Source of the DNA: Bacillota bacterium
GTDB lineage: Bacteria; Bacillota; Clostridia; Lachnospirales; Lachnospiraceae
DNA: 32,830 bases
Assembly (NCBI GenBank): GCA_023460575.1
Contig: JAEWPQ010000102.1
Coordinates: 1 to 32,830 of the forward strand
Reading direction: 5' to 3'
Under the pieces are notes generated by a model that saw only the letters and a program-made list of their open reading frames with translations, was not told the DNA's origin and searched no databases. Within the stretch, counting starts at the first letter, position 1, and every line of letters begins with the position of its first letter. Position numbers and translations under genes: made by a program. This document shows positions 1-6,434 of this stretch, in pieces.

Positions 1-32
1 TCGTGTCGCTGGTTCGATTCCGGCTTTGGGCA
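1..32 (+). tRNA. 3' end of a tRNA, isotype not determinable
   Basis: The window opens inside a tRNA. A T arm is visible with a 5-bp stem (8-12 with 20-24) and the loop TTCGATT at 13-19. It is followed by the 3' strand of an acceptor stem (TTTGGGC, 25-31) and an A discriminator at 32. The 5' half and the anticodon lie outside the window, so the amino acid cannot be read. Only 3 nt separate it from the next tRNA, so the two are probably one transcript. No CCA is encoded. Confidence 0.8.
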
Positions 33-35
33 TAT

Positions 36-108
36 GGGATACTAGCTCAGGTGGTAGAGCACTTGACTTTTAATCAAGTTGTCCGGGGTTCGAATCCCCG
101 GTGTCTCA
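36..108 (+). tRNA. tRNA-Lys (anticodon TTT)
   Basis: A full cloverleaf can be drawn. The acceptor stem is GGGATAC (36-42) with GTGTCTC (101-107, allowing G-U pairs). The D arm carries the usual AGCTCAG-GTGG-TAGAGC pattern. The anticodon stem is CTTGA/TCAAG with loop CTTTTAA, placing anticodon TTT at 69-71. The T arm has loop TTCGAAT. The discriminator is A108 and no CCA is encoded, so it would be added after transcription. Confidence 0.96.
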
Positions 109-112
109 GGAC

Positions 113-147
113 AAGCCTTGGAACAGAGATGTTTCAAGGCTTTTTTT
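113..147 (+). terminator. Intrinsic terminator of the tRNA transcript
   Basis: A 12-bp stem (113-124 with 131-142, one G-T pair) with a 6-nt loop runs directly into a T tract ending at 147. It lies 4 nt after the tRNA-Lys 3' end and fits as the end of the tRNA operon. There is no T tract on the opposite strand, so it should act only on plus-strand transcription. Confidence 0.9.
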
Positions 148-176
148 ATGTAAAAAAATATTCGATGAAAGAATCA

Positions 177-407
177 CTATTCATCGAATTCGACAATTAC
201 ATAATAGCCTCTGTCGTTATGCTTGATCTCTTTCACAATTCCATGATCTGATTTAATGCGATCACGGCCCATATAGCATCCGGACATGGCAACGGCAGGA
301 TCTATGATATAACTGTAGCTGCTGGTACCTTCCCTTTCAATGATCTGAACTTCATCTCCAGCGGATACAAGACCGGGGCGCTCCATTTTAAATTCTATCA
401 GTCTCAT
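177..407 (-). CDS. Small conserved-looking hypothetical protein, 76 aa
   Basis: I do not recognise a family. The ATG at 407 is preceded by GGAAGGAG about 9 nt upstream. A longer reading from a GTG at 434 would bury this ribosome binding site inside the coding sequence, so 407 is preferred. The protein starts MRLIEFKMERPG and has alternating hydrophobic/charged residues suggesting a small beta-rich soluble fold. It has no signal peptide, membrane segment or Cys/His metal motif, and ends in the acidic EFDE. A good sigma-A promoter lies at 438-466. It diverges from the decarboxylase gene. Function unknown. Confidence 0.75.
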   Translation of the reverse strand: MRLIEFKMERPGLVSAGDEVQIIEREGTSSYSYIIDPAVAMSGCYMGRDRIKSDHGIVKEIKHNDRGYYVIVEFDE

Positions 408-437
408 AATCGGTGTTCTCCTTCCTATTTCCACGTT

Positions 438-466
438 ATTATAACCCTGTGAGAAAAAATTGTAAA
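438..466 (-). promoter_or_regulatory. Sigma-A-type promoter for the small protein at 177-407
   Basis: Read on the minus strand, a -35 TTTACA (461-466) and a -10 TATAAT (438-443) are separated by exactly 17 nt. The predicted start is about 25 nt upstream of the ATG at 407. Its -35 box overlaps the -35 box of the plus-strand promoter at 460-488. Confidence 0.6.
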
Positions 467-488
467 GATGAGATAAGAATGATATACT
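460..488 (+). promoter_or_regulatory. Sigma-A-type promoter for the decarboxylase operon
   Basis: A -35 TTGTAA (460-465) and a -10 TATACT (483-488) are separated by 17 nt. This predicts a leader of about 50 nt before the GTG start at 546. The leader contains the perfect 10-bp palindrome ACTGATCAGT (509-518), a possible operator. Confidence 0.6.
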
Positions 489-545
489 AAAAGAACTGAT
501 TTATTAATACTGATCAGTGAGTCATTAAGAGAGGCGGTTCGTGAA

Positions 546-2015
546 GTGAGTCAAAAAACGGATCTATTAGAACAATTAATGGAATATGGCAATTCAGATT
601 TTTATCCGTTTCATATGCCAGGGCATAAGAGGCAATGGAAAGAATCGTATAGTAAGAAATTTACCAATCCTTTTTCTATTGACATTACGGAGATTGATGG
701 GTTTGATAATCTGCATCATCCACAGGGAATATTAAGGGAGTCCATGGATTGGGCTGCCAAGGTATACAATAGTGACAGGACTTATTATCTTGTGAATGGA
801 AGCAGCTGCGGGATATTAAGTGCCATAAGCGGAACGGTATCCAGAGGTGGTACCATTTTAATGAGCAGGAATTGCCACAAATCCGCATATCATGGAGTTT
901 TCCTCAATGATTTAAAAGCAGAATATATTTATCCACAATTTATTGAGGGATTTGGCCTTCAAGGTGGAATACTTCCTGAAGAGATGGAAGAAATGTTGAA
1001 AAACCATCCGGAAGTAGAAGCTGTGCTTGTAGTATCGCCGACATATGATGGAATTGTATCGGATGTCAGGAAGCTTGCAGATATAGTTCATAAATTTAAT
1101 TTACCTTTGATTGTTGATGAGGCCCACGGGGCACATTTCTCTTTTGGGAAAGGAGAAGGCTTTCCTGTTTCTGCCATAGAGGTCGGTGCGGATGTGGTAA
1201 TTCAGAGTTTACATAAGACACTTCCTTCTCTTACACAGACGGCAGTCATGCATGTAAAGAGTGGATATGTGAATATGGACAGGCTGGACCGGTACGTGCA
1301 TATGTATCAGACAAGCAGTCCTTCATATGTTCTGTTAGCCTCTGTAGATAACTGTATTGGGTATATGGCTGAGCAGGGGCGGGGCTGTATGAAAGAGTTT
1401 TTTGAGAAGATAATGGGATTAAGAAAGAAGCTTAAAGGACTTTCTTATTTAAAGATTCTGAATGAAGAGGTAAAGGGACAGTCTGGCGTATATGATATGG
1501 ATCTCTCGAAGCTGATTATATCTACAAGAGAATCAAACCTTACAGGAGCTGAACTGAACTATTTATTAAGGGAAGAGTATCATTTGGAAATGGAGATGTG
1601 CGGTCCTGACTATGTAACGGCGATTTTGACCCTGGCTGATACGAAAGAAGGCTATGAAAGGCTTTCTCAGGCATTGTTGGATATAGATTACCGGGCAAGT
1701 AAGAAAACTATGGTATACTCCTGCAGAATAGAGAAAGAGTATGTTGATATAAAGGTCAGACCGGAATGTCGGGCTACCATAGCACAGGGGATGGATTCAA
1801 ATAGAAGGAAAATACTTCTAAAAGATGCAGCAGATCAGGTTTCAGCGGAATTTGTTTATATTTATCCCCCCGGGATTCCGGTTATTGCCCCCGGCGAGGT
1901 CTTAAAAAAGGAATTAATCAATCTGATTATAACTTATAAAGATATGGAACTTCCGGTCCAGGGATTGGAAGATGAGAATGCAGAGTATATTTACATTATG
2001 GATGAAGCAGTTTAA
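546..2015 (+). CDS. PLP-dependent Orn/Lys/Arg decarboxylase family protein (YaaO/SpeA-like)
   Basis: A 489-aa fold-type I PLP enzyme of the major-domain Orn/Lys/Arg decarboxylase family, the size of the short Gram-positive forms. Family motifs are HMPGHK at residues 23-28, VNGSSCGI at 83-90, HKSAYH at 111-116, DEAHGAH at 191-197, and the Schiff-base lysine K224 in SLHKTL. The C-terminal small domain carries the IYPPGIP motif. The start is a GTG placed 8-9 nt after GAGAGGCGG; an earlier GTG at 541 runs straight into a stop. The reaction would be amino-acid decarboxylation to a polyamine precursor, but the substrate (Arg, Lys or Orn) cannot be told. A guanylate-kinase-like gene follows after 24 nt. 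That order mimics yaaO-tmk in Bacillus, so this may be the YaaO-type paralogue, whose physiological role is poorly defined. Confidence 0.9.
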   Translation: MSQKTDLLEQLMEYGNSDFYPFHMPGHKRQWKESYSKKFTNPFSIDITEIDGFDNLHHPQGILRESMDWAAKVYNSDRTYYLVNGSSCGILSAISGTVSRGGTILMSRNCHKSAYHGVFLNDLKAEYIYPQFIEGFGLQGGILPEEMEEMLKNHPEVEAVLVVSPTYDGIVSDVRKLADIVHKFNLPLIVDEAHGAHFSFGKGEGFPVSAIEVGADVVIQSLHKTLPSLTQTAVMHVKSGYVNMDRLDRYVHMYQTSSPSYVLLASVDNCIGYMAEQGRGCMKEFFEKIMGLRKKLKGLSYLKILNEEVKGQSGVYDMDLSKLIISTRESNLTGAELNYLLREEYHLEMEMCGPDYVTAILTLADTKEGYERLSQALLDIDYRASKKTMVYSCRIEKEYVDIKVRPECRATIAQGMDSNRRKILLKDAADQVSAEFVYIYPPGIPVIAPGEVLKKELINLIITYKDMELPVQGLEDENAEYIYIMDEAV

Positions 2016-2039
2016 TAATTAAATTTGGAGTAGTGAACG

Positions 2040-2627
2040 ATGAGCAGGATATTTTATATTATGGGTAAAAGTGCTTCTGGGAAAGATACTATTTATAAAA
2101 AGCTTTTGGAGAGAATTCCAGGTTTAAAAACAATAATTCCATATACAACAAGACCGATTCGGGATGGGGAAGTAAACGGGGTGGAATATTTTTTTACAAC
2201 CAGGGAAGATTTGGAACAATTCCGGAAAGAAGAAAAATTGATTGAAGAACGTACTTACGAAACCATCTATGGTCCCTGGAGTTATTTTACGGTAGACGAC
2301 GGGCAGTTTGAACGGTTGGGCCAAGGAAGTTATCTTATGATTGGAACGCTGGAATCTTATGAGAGAACCAGGGATTATTTCGGAAATGAGTATTTGTCCC
2401 CTATTTATGTAGAAGTCGATGACAGAGAGCGCTTGCTGCGTTCAATAGAAAGAGAAAGATGCCAGGAAGTTCCTAAATATAAAGAAGTATGTAGAAGATT
2501 TCTTGCGGATGAAGAGGATTTTAAGGAAGAAAATCTTATTCGGTGCGGCATACAAATTCGTTTTCAAAATGATGAGCTGGGATACTGCCTGGATGCGATT
2601 ACAGAGCAGATTAAAAAGAATATATAA
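2040..2627 (+). CDS. Guanylate kinase-like P-loop protein
   Basis: A 195-aa protein. The P-loop is GKSASGKD (9-16), and the guanylate-kinase signature around YTTRPIRDGEVNGVEYFF follows at about 36-53. Length matches the Gmk family (about 200 aa), whose members phosphorylate GMP. It is divergent: the P-loop is not the usual GPSGVGK type, and the region where Gmk has the ID-x-QGA motif reads LMIGTLESY. GMP kinase activity is therefore likely but unproven, and it may be a second paralogue. ATG at 2040 is preceded by GGAG. It sits 24 nt after the decarboxylase with no terminator between, so the pair is probably cotranscribed. It occupies the position that tmk holds next to yaaO in Bacillus. Confidence 0.8.
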   Translation: MSRIFYIMGKSASGKDTIYKKLLERIPGLKTIIPYTTRPIRDGEVNGVEYFFTTREDLEQFRKEEKLIEERTYETIYGPWSYFTVDDGQFERLGQGSYLMIGTLESYERTRDYFGNEYLSPIYVEVDDRERLLRSIERERCQEVPKYKEVCRRFLADEEDFKEENLIRCGIQIRFQNDELGYCLDAITEQIKKNI

Positions 2628-2640
2628 ATGTGAATAATTA

Positions 2641-2689
2641 AAATGCTCTCTGAAGTTAGTAATGTTAATATTATCAGAGAGCATTTTTA
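2641..2689. terminator. Bidirectional terminator between convergent operons
   Basis: A perfect 13-bp stem (2641-2653 with 2674-2686) with a 20-nt loop. Plus-strand reading gives GCATTTTTA after the stem, and minus-strand reading gives GCATTTTAATTATT. It lies between the convergent guanylate-kinase-like gene and the permease gene and can end both transcripts. Confidence 0.85.
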
Positions 2690-2692
2690 TAT

Positions 2693-3694
2693 TTATTTTG
2701 CTGCCAGTCTTCTGGCTTTTGCTTCCATGCGGGATCTTGTTACATCTATAAATACAGCTGCGATAATAACCATACCGATTACAATATATTGAACGGAGCT
2801 GGAAGTATTAAGAAGTGTCAGCCCGTTACGTATGGTTGAGATCATCAGTGCGCCGATTAATGTTCCCCATATCGTTCCTTTTCCTCCCATGAAGGAGGCA
2901 CCACCTATAATACATGCTGCAATGGCATCTGTATCATAGGGAGATATGGCTGCAGATGGATTTGCCACTGCAGAACGTCCTACGATTACCAGACCGGCAA
3001 TGGCACACATAAAGCCGGATAAGCTGTAAACAAAGATCAGAACGTTGTCTGAATTAATACCTGATAAGCGGGCTGCTTCTGGATTTCCGCCTACACAGTA
3101 GATCATTCGGCCCAGTGCTGTTTTATTTAAAAAGAAATGGTACACTCCATAAATTAATATAAGAACTACAAAACAAAGAGGGATTCCGGAAAATCCATCG
3201 GTCGATTTGAACAGGTTGGAGGAACCTAAAAATGTAACGCCTGCGGGAAAGTCGGAGATAGTTTTTGTTGCTACGACTAAAAGAGCAAGGCCGCAAAGTA
3301 CATTTTTCATACCCAGAGTCGATACAAAGGGATGAGGAAGATGCATTTTTGTCAACAGAAGACCATTCAAAAAACCAACACAAAGTCCGGTAATGATACA
3401 GGCCAGTATCAGGATAAATGGATTGGTGATTCCCAGTGAATTTTTGAGCATACCCATTACACAGGCGCACAAGATGGCATTTGCGCCTACAGACAGATCG
3501 ATACCTGCGGTAATCAGTACAACCAGCATGGCTGCGGAGATGAGGCCATTAACGGCCGTCTGTCTTAAGATATTCATCATATTATTCATTGTTAGAAATT
3601 TATCTGTTGCTATTGACAGAATCATAAACAACAGGATCAGTGCCAACAGCGGAGCTGCCTTACTGACTATTTCTTTCATTTTTTTTGTTTTCAT
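2693..3694 (-). CDS. Ribose-type (CUT2) sugar ABC transporter permease
   Basis: A 333-aa integral membrane protein of the RbsC/MglC/XylH family, with eight to ten hydrophobic segments. The family motif ITAGIDLSVGA lies at about 62-72. A cytoplasmic loop reads GGNPEAARLSGI, which contacts the ATPase in this family, and IIGGASFMGGKGT follows. It would form the membrane channel for a monosaccharide. The ATG at 3694 overlaps the ATPase stop by 4 nt (ATGA), indicating translational coupling. It is the last gene of the binding protein-ATPase-permease operon and is followed by the terminator at 2641-2689. The sugar cannot be deduced from sequence. Confidence 0.94.
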   Translation of the reverse strand: MKTKKMKEIVSKAAPLLALILLFMILSIATDKFLTMNNMMNILRQTAVNGLISAAMLVVLITAGIDLSVGANAILCACVMGMLKNSLGITNPFILILACIITGLCVGFLNGLLLTKMHLPHPFVSTLGMKNVLCGLALLVVATKTISDFPAGVTFLGSSNLFKSTDGFSGIPLCFVVLILIYGVYHFFLNKTALGRMIYCVGGNPEAARLSGINSDNVLIFVYSLSGFMCAIAGLVIVGRSAVANPSAAISPYDTDAIAACIIGGASFMGGKGTIWGTLIGALMISTIRNGLTLLNTSSSVQYIVIGMVIIAAVFIDVTRSRMEAKARRLAAK

Positions 3695-5190
3695 TGTATA
3701 GCACCTCCCCAGGCTGCTTTCATAATCGTTTCCTGATTCAGTAAATCACTTTCTCTTGAAAGCTCGCCCATGATTTTTCCTTCTCTCATTATAATGACTC
3801 TGTCACTCATTCCGATAATTTCAGGCAGTTCAGAGGAAATCATAATCACACATTTACCGGCTTTTATTAAGTTGTTCATGATGTTATAAACTTCAACTTT
3901 TGCACCTACGTCGATACCTCTGGTGGGTTCGTCAAAGATATATATATCTGCGTTTGTATTAATCCATTTGCCGATTACTACTTTCTGCTGATTTCCTCCG
4001 GACAGCTGCCCAACTGCTTCTTTTGAATCTGATATTTTAATTTTTAAACCGTCTACATTTTCTCCAGTTAGCTGGTCTATGTGTTTTTCATCCAGAAAAA
4101 GTCCTTTTTTATATTTTTTCATGGAACTGAGAATGAGATTGGTACGTACAGACTGGGTCAGAACAAGGCCCTGGCCTTTCCGGTCCTCTGTTAAAAATGC
4201 GATGCCCTGGCGGATTGCGTCCTTTGGAGACTTTATGGTGGCAGGTTTTTCATTAATATAAATAGTTCCGGAATCGTGATTGTCAGCACCGAATAGCGCA
4301 CGGAATGTTTCTGTACGCCCGGCTCCTACCAGGCCGGCAAAACCAAGAATTTCTCCGTAATTGGCATGAAAGGTCACGTCCTTTAAAACTCCGGTTGAAT
4401 TTAGATGTTCTACTCTTAAGGCTTCTTTGCCTCTGGTTGTCTCCATCTTTGGGTACTGGTTATCCAGAGTTCTTCCTACCATGGCGGAGATCAGAGAGTC
4501 ATTGTCCATCTCTGAAATGTCCTTTGTAAGGATATGCTCTCCATCTCTCATAACTGTTACCCGGTCGCATAATTCGAAGAGTTCTTCCAGCTTGTGGGAT
4601 ACAAACAGGATGGATATCCCTTTTTCCTTTAATGAGCGGATGGTTTTCATTAATTGGGCAACCTCTTTTTCTCCAAGACTGGAGGTGGGTTCATCCATAA
4701 TGATCAGCTTTGCATCAATTAAAACAGCCTTTGCTATCTCAACCATCTGCTGTATTCCCATCCCATAGGTACCACATTCTTTCTTTACATCAATATCCTG
4801 TCCCAGTGACAGCATCACATCATGTGCTCTTTCATGCATCTTGTCATATTCCAGGAACGGGCTGCTCTTCTTTTTCAGCGCCTTATTAATAAATATATTA
4901 TCTGTTACTGATAGAAGGCGCACAATATTAAGTTCCTGGTAAACACATGCTATTCCATGGGCGGCAGCCTCCCTGGGATTTTTAAAGGAGACTTGTTTTC
5001 CATCCATGATGAGAGTACCTTCCTCCGGGGTATACACCCCGGTCAGTACTTTAATCAGCGTGGATTTGCCGGCACCATTTTCACCGATCAGTCCATGAAT
5101 TTCACCTGGTTTAATATCCAGTGACATATTGCGCAGAGCCACAACTCCCGGAAAGCGTTTCGTCACATGTTTCAGTTCCATTAAGCTCAT
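3691..5190 (-). CDS. Ribose-type sugar ABC transporter ATPase with two NBDs (RbsA-like)
   Basis: 499 aa with two tandem nucleotide-binding domains, as in RbsA/MglA/XylG. NBD1 has an intact Walker A (GENGAGKST, 36-44) and Walker B (LIIMDEPTSSL), and an H-loop in FVSHKLEEL. NBD2 has the family's usual altered Walker A (GLVGAGRTE), a good signature (LSGGNQQ) and Walker B (IYIFDEPTRGID). The NBD1 signature reads YGMGIQQ rather than the LSxGQQQ type, so the usual Ser is Gly. It powers import through the permease whose start it overlaps by 4 nt. The binding-protein gene lies 34 nt upstream. It serves as the functional reference for the degenerate homologue at 6435-7787. Confidence 0.95.
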   Translation of the reverse strand: MSLMELKHVTKRFPGVVALRNMSLDIKPGEIHGLIGENGAGKSTLIKVLTGVYTPEEGTLIMDGKQVSFKNPREAAAHGIACVYQELNIVRLLSVTDNIFINKALKKKSSPFLEYDKMHERAHDVMLSLGQDIDVKKECGTYGMGIQQMVEIAKAVLIDAKLIIMDEPTSSLGEKEVAQLMKTIRSLKEKGISILFVSHKLEELFELCDRVTVMRDGEHILTKDISEMDNDSLISAMVGRTLDNQYPKMETTRGKEALRVEHLNSTGVLKDVTFHANYGEILGFAGLVGAGRTETFRALFGADNHDSGTIYINEKPATIKSPKDAIRQGIAFLTEDRKGQGLVLTQSVRTNLILSSMKKYKKGLFLDEKHIDQLTGENVDGLKIKISDSKEAVGQLSGGNQQKVVIGKWINTNADIYIFDEPTRGIDVGAKVEVYNIMNNLIKAGKCVIMISSELPEIIGMSDRVIIMREGKIMGELSRESDLLNQETIMKAAWGGAIQ

Positions 5191-5224
5191 AGCAGTTCAA
5201 CCCTTTCTGTTTCTTACAAGCAGG

Positions 5225-6223
5225 TTATTTTAAATAGCCTTTCAGTTTTTCTAAATAGTCTTTTGCATTATCAGAGGAGATAACTTCACAGCCGGTATCA
5301 ACAAAGGATTTCACAGTCTCACCCTTTACTGATTTAACTGCAGTTTCCACTGCTTTATAACCCATGGTGTAGGCAGACTGGGCACAGGTAGCGGAAATGG
5401 TTCCGTCAATAATATTCTGAACACCGCTCTGATTTCCATCAAATCCAACAATAACTACATCTTTTAATCCGCTTTGTTTGCAGGCGGTTGCAGCTCCTGC
5501 AGCAGTATCATCGTTATGACATAAGACAATCTGAATGTCACCGCTCTGGGCAGTAATCATATTTTCCATTACATTGGCAGCGGTATCAGGATTTGACTGT
5601 GCATACTGTACGGATACGATCTCTATTCCGTTTTCTTCCATAGCCCGGGTGTAACCGGCCTGTCTGGCATCGCTGGTTGCGTTTCCTTCAACACCGCCGA
5701 TAATAACTGCTTTTGTTCCTTTACCGGCTTTTTCTGCAGCAAATAATCCGCCCTGATAGGCTGCTTTGTCATTACCGGTTCCCACAAAGGCTACTTTTCC
5801 AGGGATCTCAGCATCTGTATCAACGGTAATCACTGGAATCTTTACATCACCGATTACGCTGGCAACTGATTCTGACTGGAGGGGAGATATTACAAATGCA
5901 TCGATTCCTCCGGCAAGCATGGTTTCAATCATATTGTTCTGTTCGTCGTATGCGGTTTCTGAAGCAGGTCCCTGAAGATCAACTTTAACGCCTAAATCCT
6001 TTGAGGCTGCATTTACTCCGGCAGCCACATAGCTCCAGTATTCGCTGGATAGTGTTTTTAAGATTACACCAACTTTGATATCTCCTGTAGAAGCGGAAGC
6101 AGAAGCAGAGGTGGTGGCAGCTTCGCTGCTGGCTGCCGGAGTATCTGCTTTTTTCCCTGCGCAGCCGGTAGCAGATACCAGCAGGGCAGATACTAACATC
6201 ATGGATAAGATTCTTTTTTTCAT
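5225..6223 (-). CDS. Ribose-type sugar-binding lipoprotein (Peripla_BP_4 family)
   Basis: 332 aa. The N-terminus is a lipoprotein signal peptide with the lipobox ending SATG-C at Cys21, so it should be anchored to the outer face of the membrane. A low-complexity Ala/Ser linker (about 28-46) precedes the type I periplasmic-binding fold, which begins IKVGVILKTLSSEYW. Features typical of RbsB relatives include EQNNMIETMLAGGIDAFVISP and a late VIVGFDGNQSG. It would deliver a monosaccharide to the ATPase and permease encoded downstream. The ATG at 6223 follows AAAGGAG by about 10 nt. A promoter lies at 6250-6277. Ligand unknown. Confidence 0.94.
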   Translation of the reverse strand: MKKRILSMMLVSALLVSATGCAGKKADTPAASSEAATTSASASASTGDIKVGVILKTLSSEYWSYVAAGVNAASKDLGVKVDLQGPASETAYDEQNNMIETMLAGGIDAFVISPLQSESVASVIGDVKIPVITVDTDAEIPGKVAFVGTGNDKAAYQGGLFAAEKAGKGTKAVIIGGVEGNATSDARQAGYTRAMEENGIEIVSVQYAQSNPDTAANVMENMITAQSGDIQIVLCHNDDTAAGAATACKQSGLKDVVIVGFDGNQSGVQNIIDGTISATCAQSAYTMGYKAVETAVKSVKGETVKSFVDTGCEVISSDNAKDYLEKLKGYLK

Positions 6224-6249
6224 GTTTTTAATCTCCTTTCACAACACGT

Positions 6250-6277
6250 ATTATACAAGTTGCATAAAATGATTCAA
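6250..6277 (-). promoter_or_regulatory. Sigma-A-type promoter of the ribose-type transporter operon
   Basis: On the minus strand a -35 TTGAAT (272-277 of the 6.2-kb block) and a -10 TATAAT (6250-6255) are separated by 16 nt. The predicted start is about 20 nt upstream of the ATG at 6223. The boxes are close to consensus, so basal expression may not strictly need an activator. Confidence 0.6.
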
Positions 6278-6374
6278 TGTAATTACTATTTTATAGACAA
6301 AAACACAATAAAACAATGGTATAATTTGCGCTGTAAGGGGGTAGATGTTTCGATATCTTACGAAATGCGAGATG

Positions 6375-6404
6375 AAAAAAAGCCTGACAGAAATAGGCTT
6401 TTTT
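6375..6404. terminator. Terminator after the degenerate ATPase gene
   Basis: The stem AAAAAGCCT (6377-6385) with AGGCTTTTT (6395-6403) and a 9-nt loop has T tracts on both strands. It sits 31 nt beyond the stop of the minus-strand gene at 6435 and separates that operon from the transporter operon at 6223. It is also symmetric enough to end a plus-strand transcript. Confidence 0.8.
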
Positions 6405-6434
6405 ATTGAATAAGACATTGAGAAATGGGAGCTG

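Noticed and set aside
3..251. 82-codon plus-strand open frame across the two tRNAs and their terminator
   Set aside because: It runs through the tRNA-Lys gene and terminator hairpin, has no ribosome binding site, and is explained by the RNA genes.
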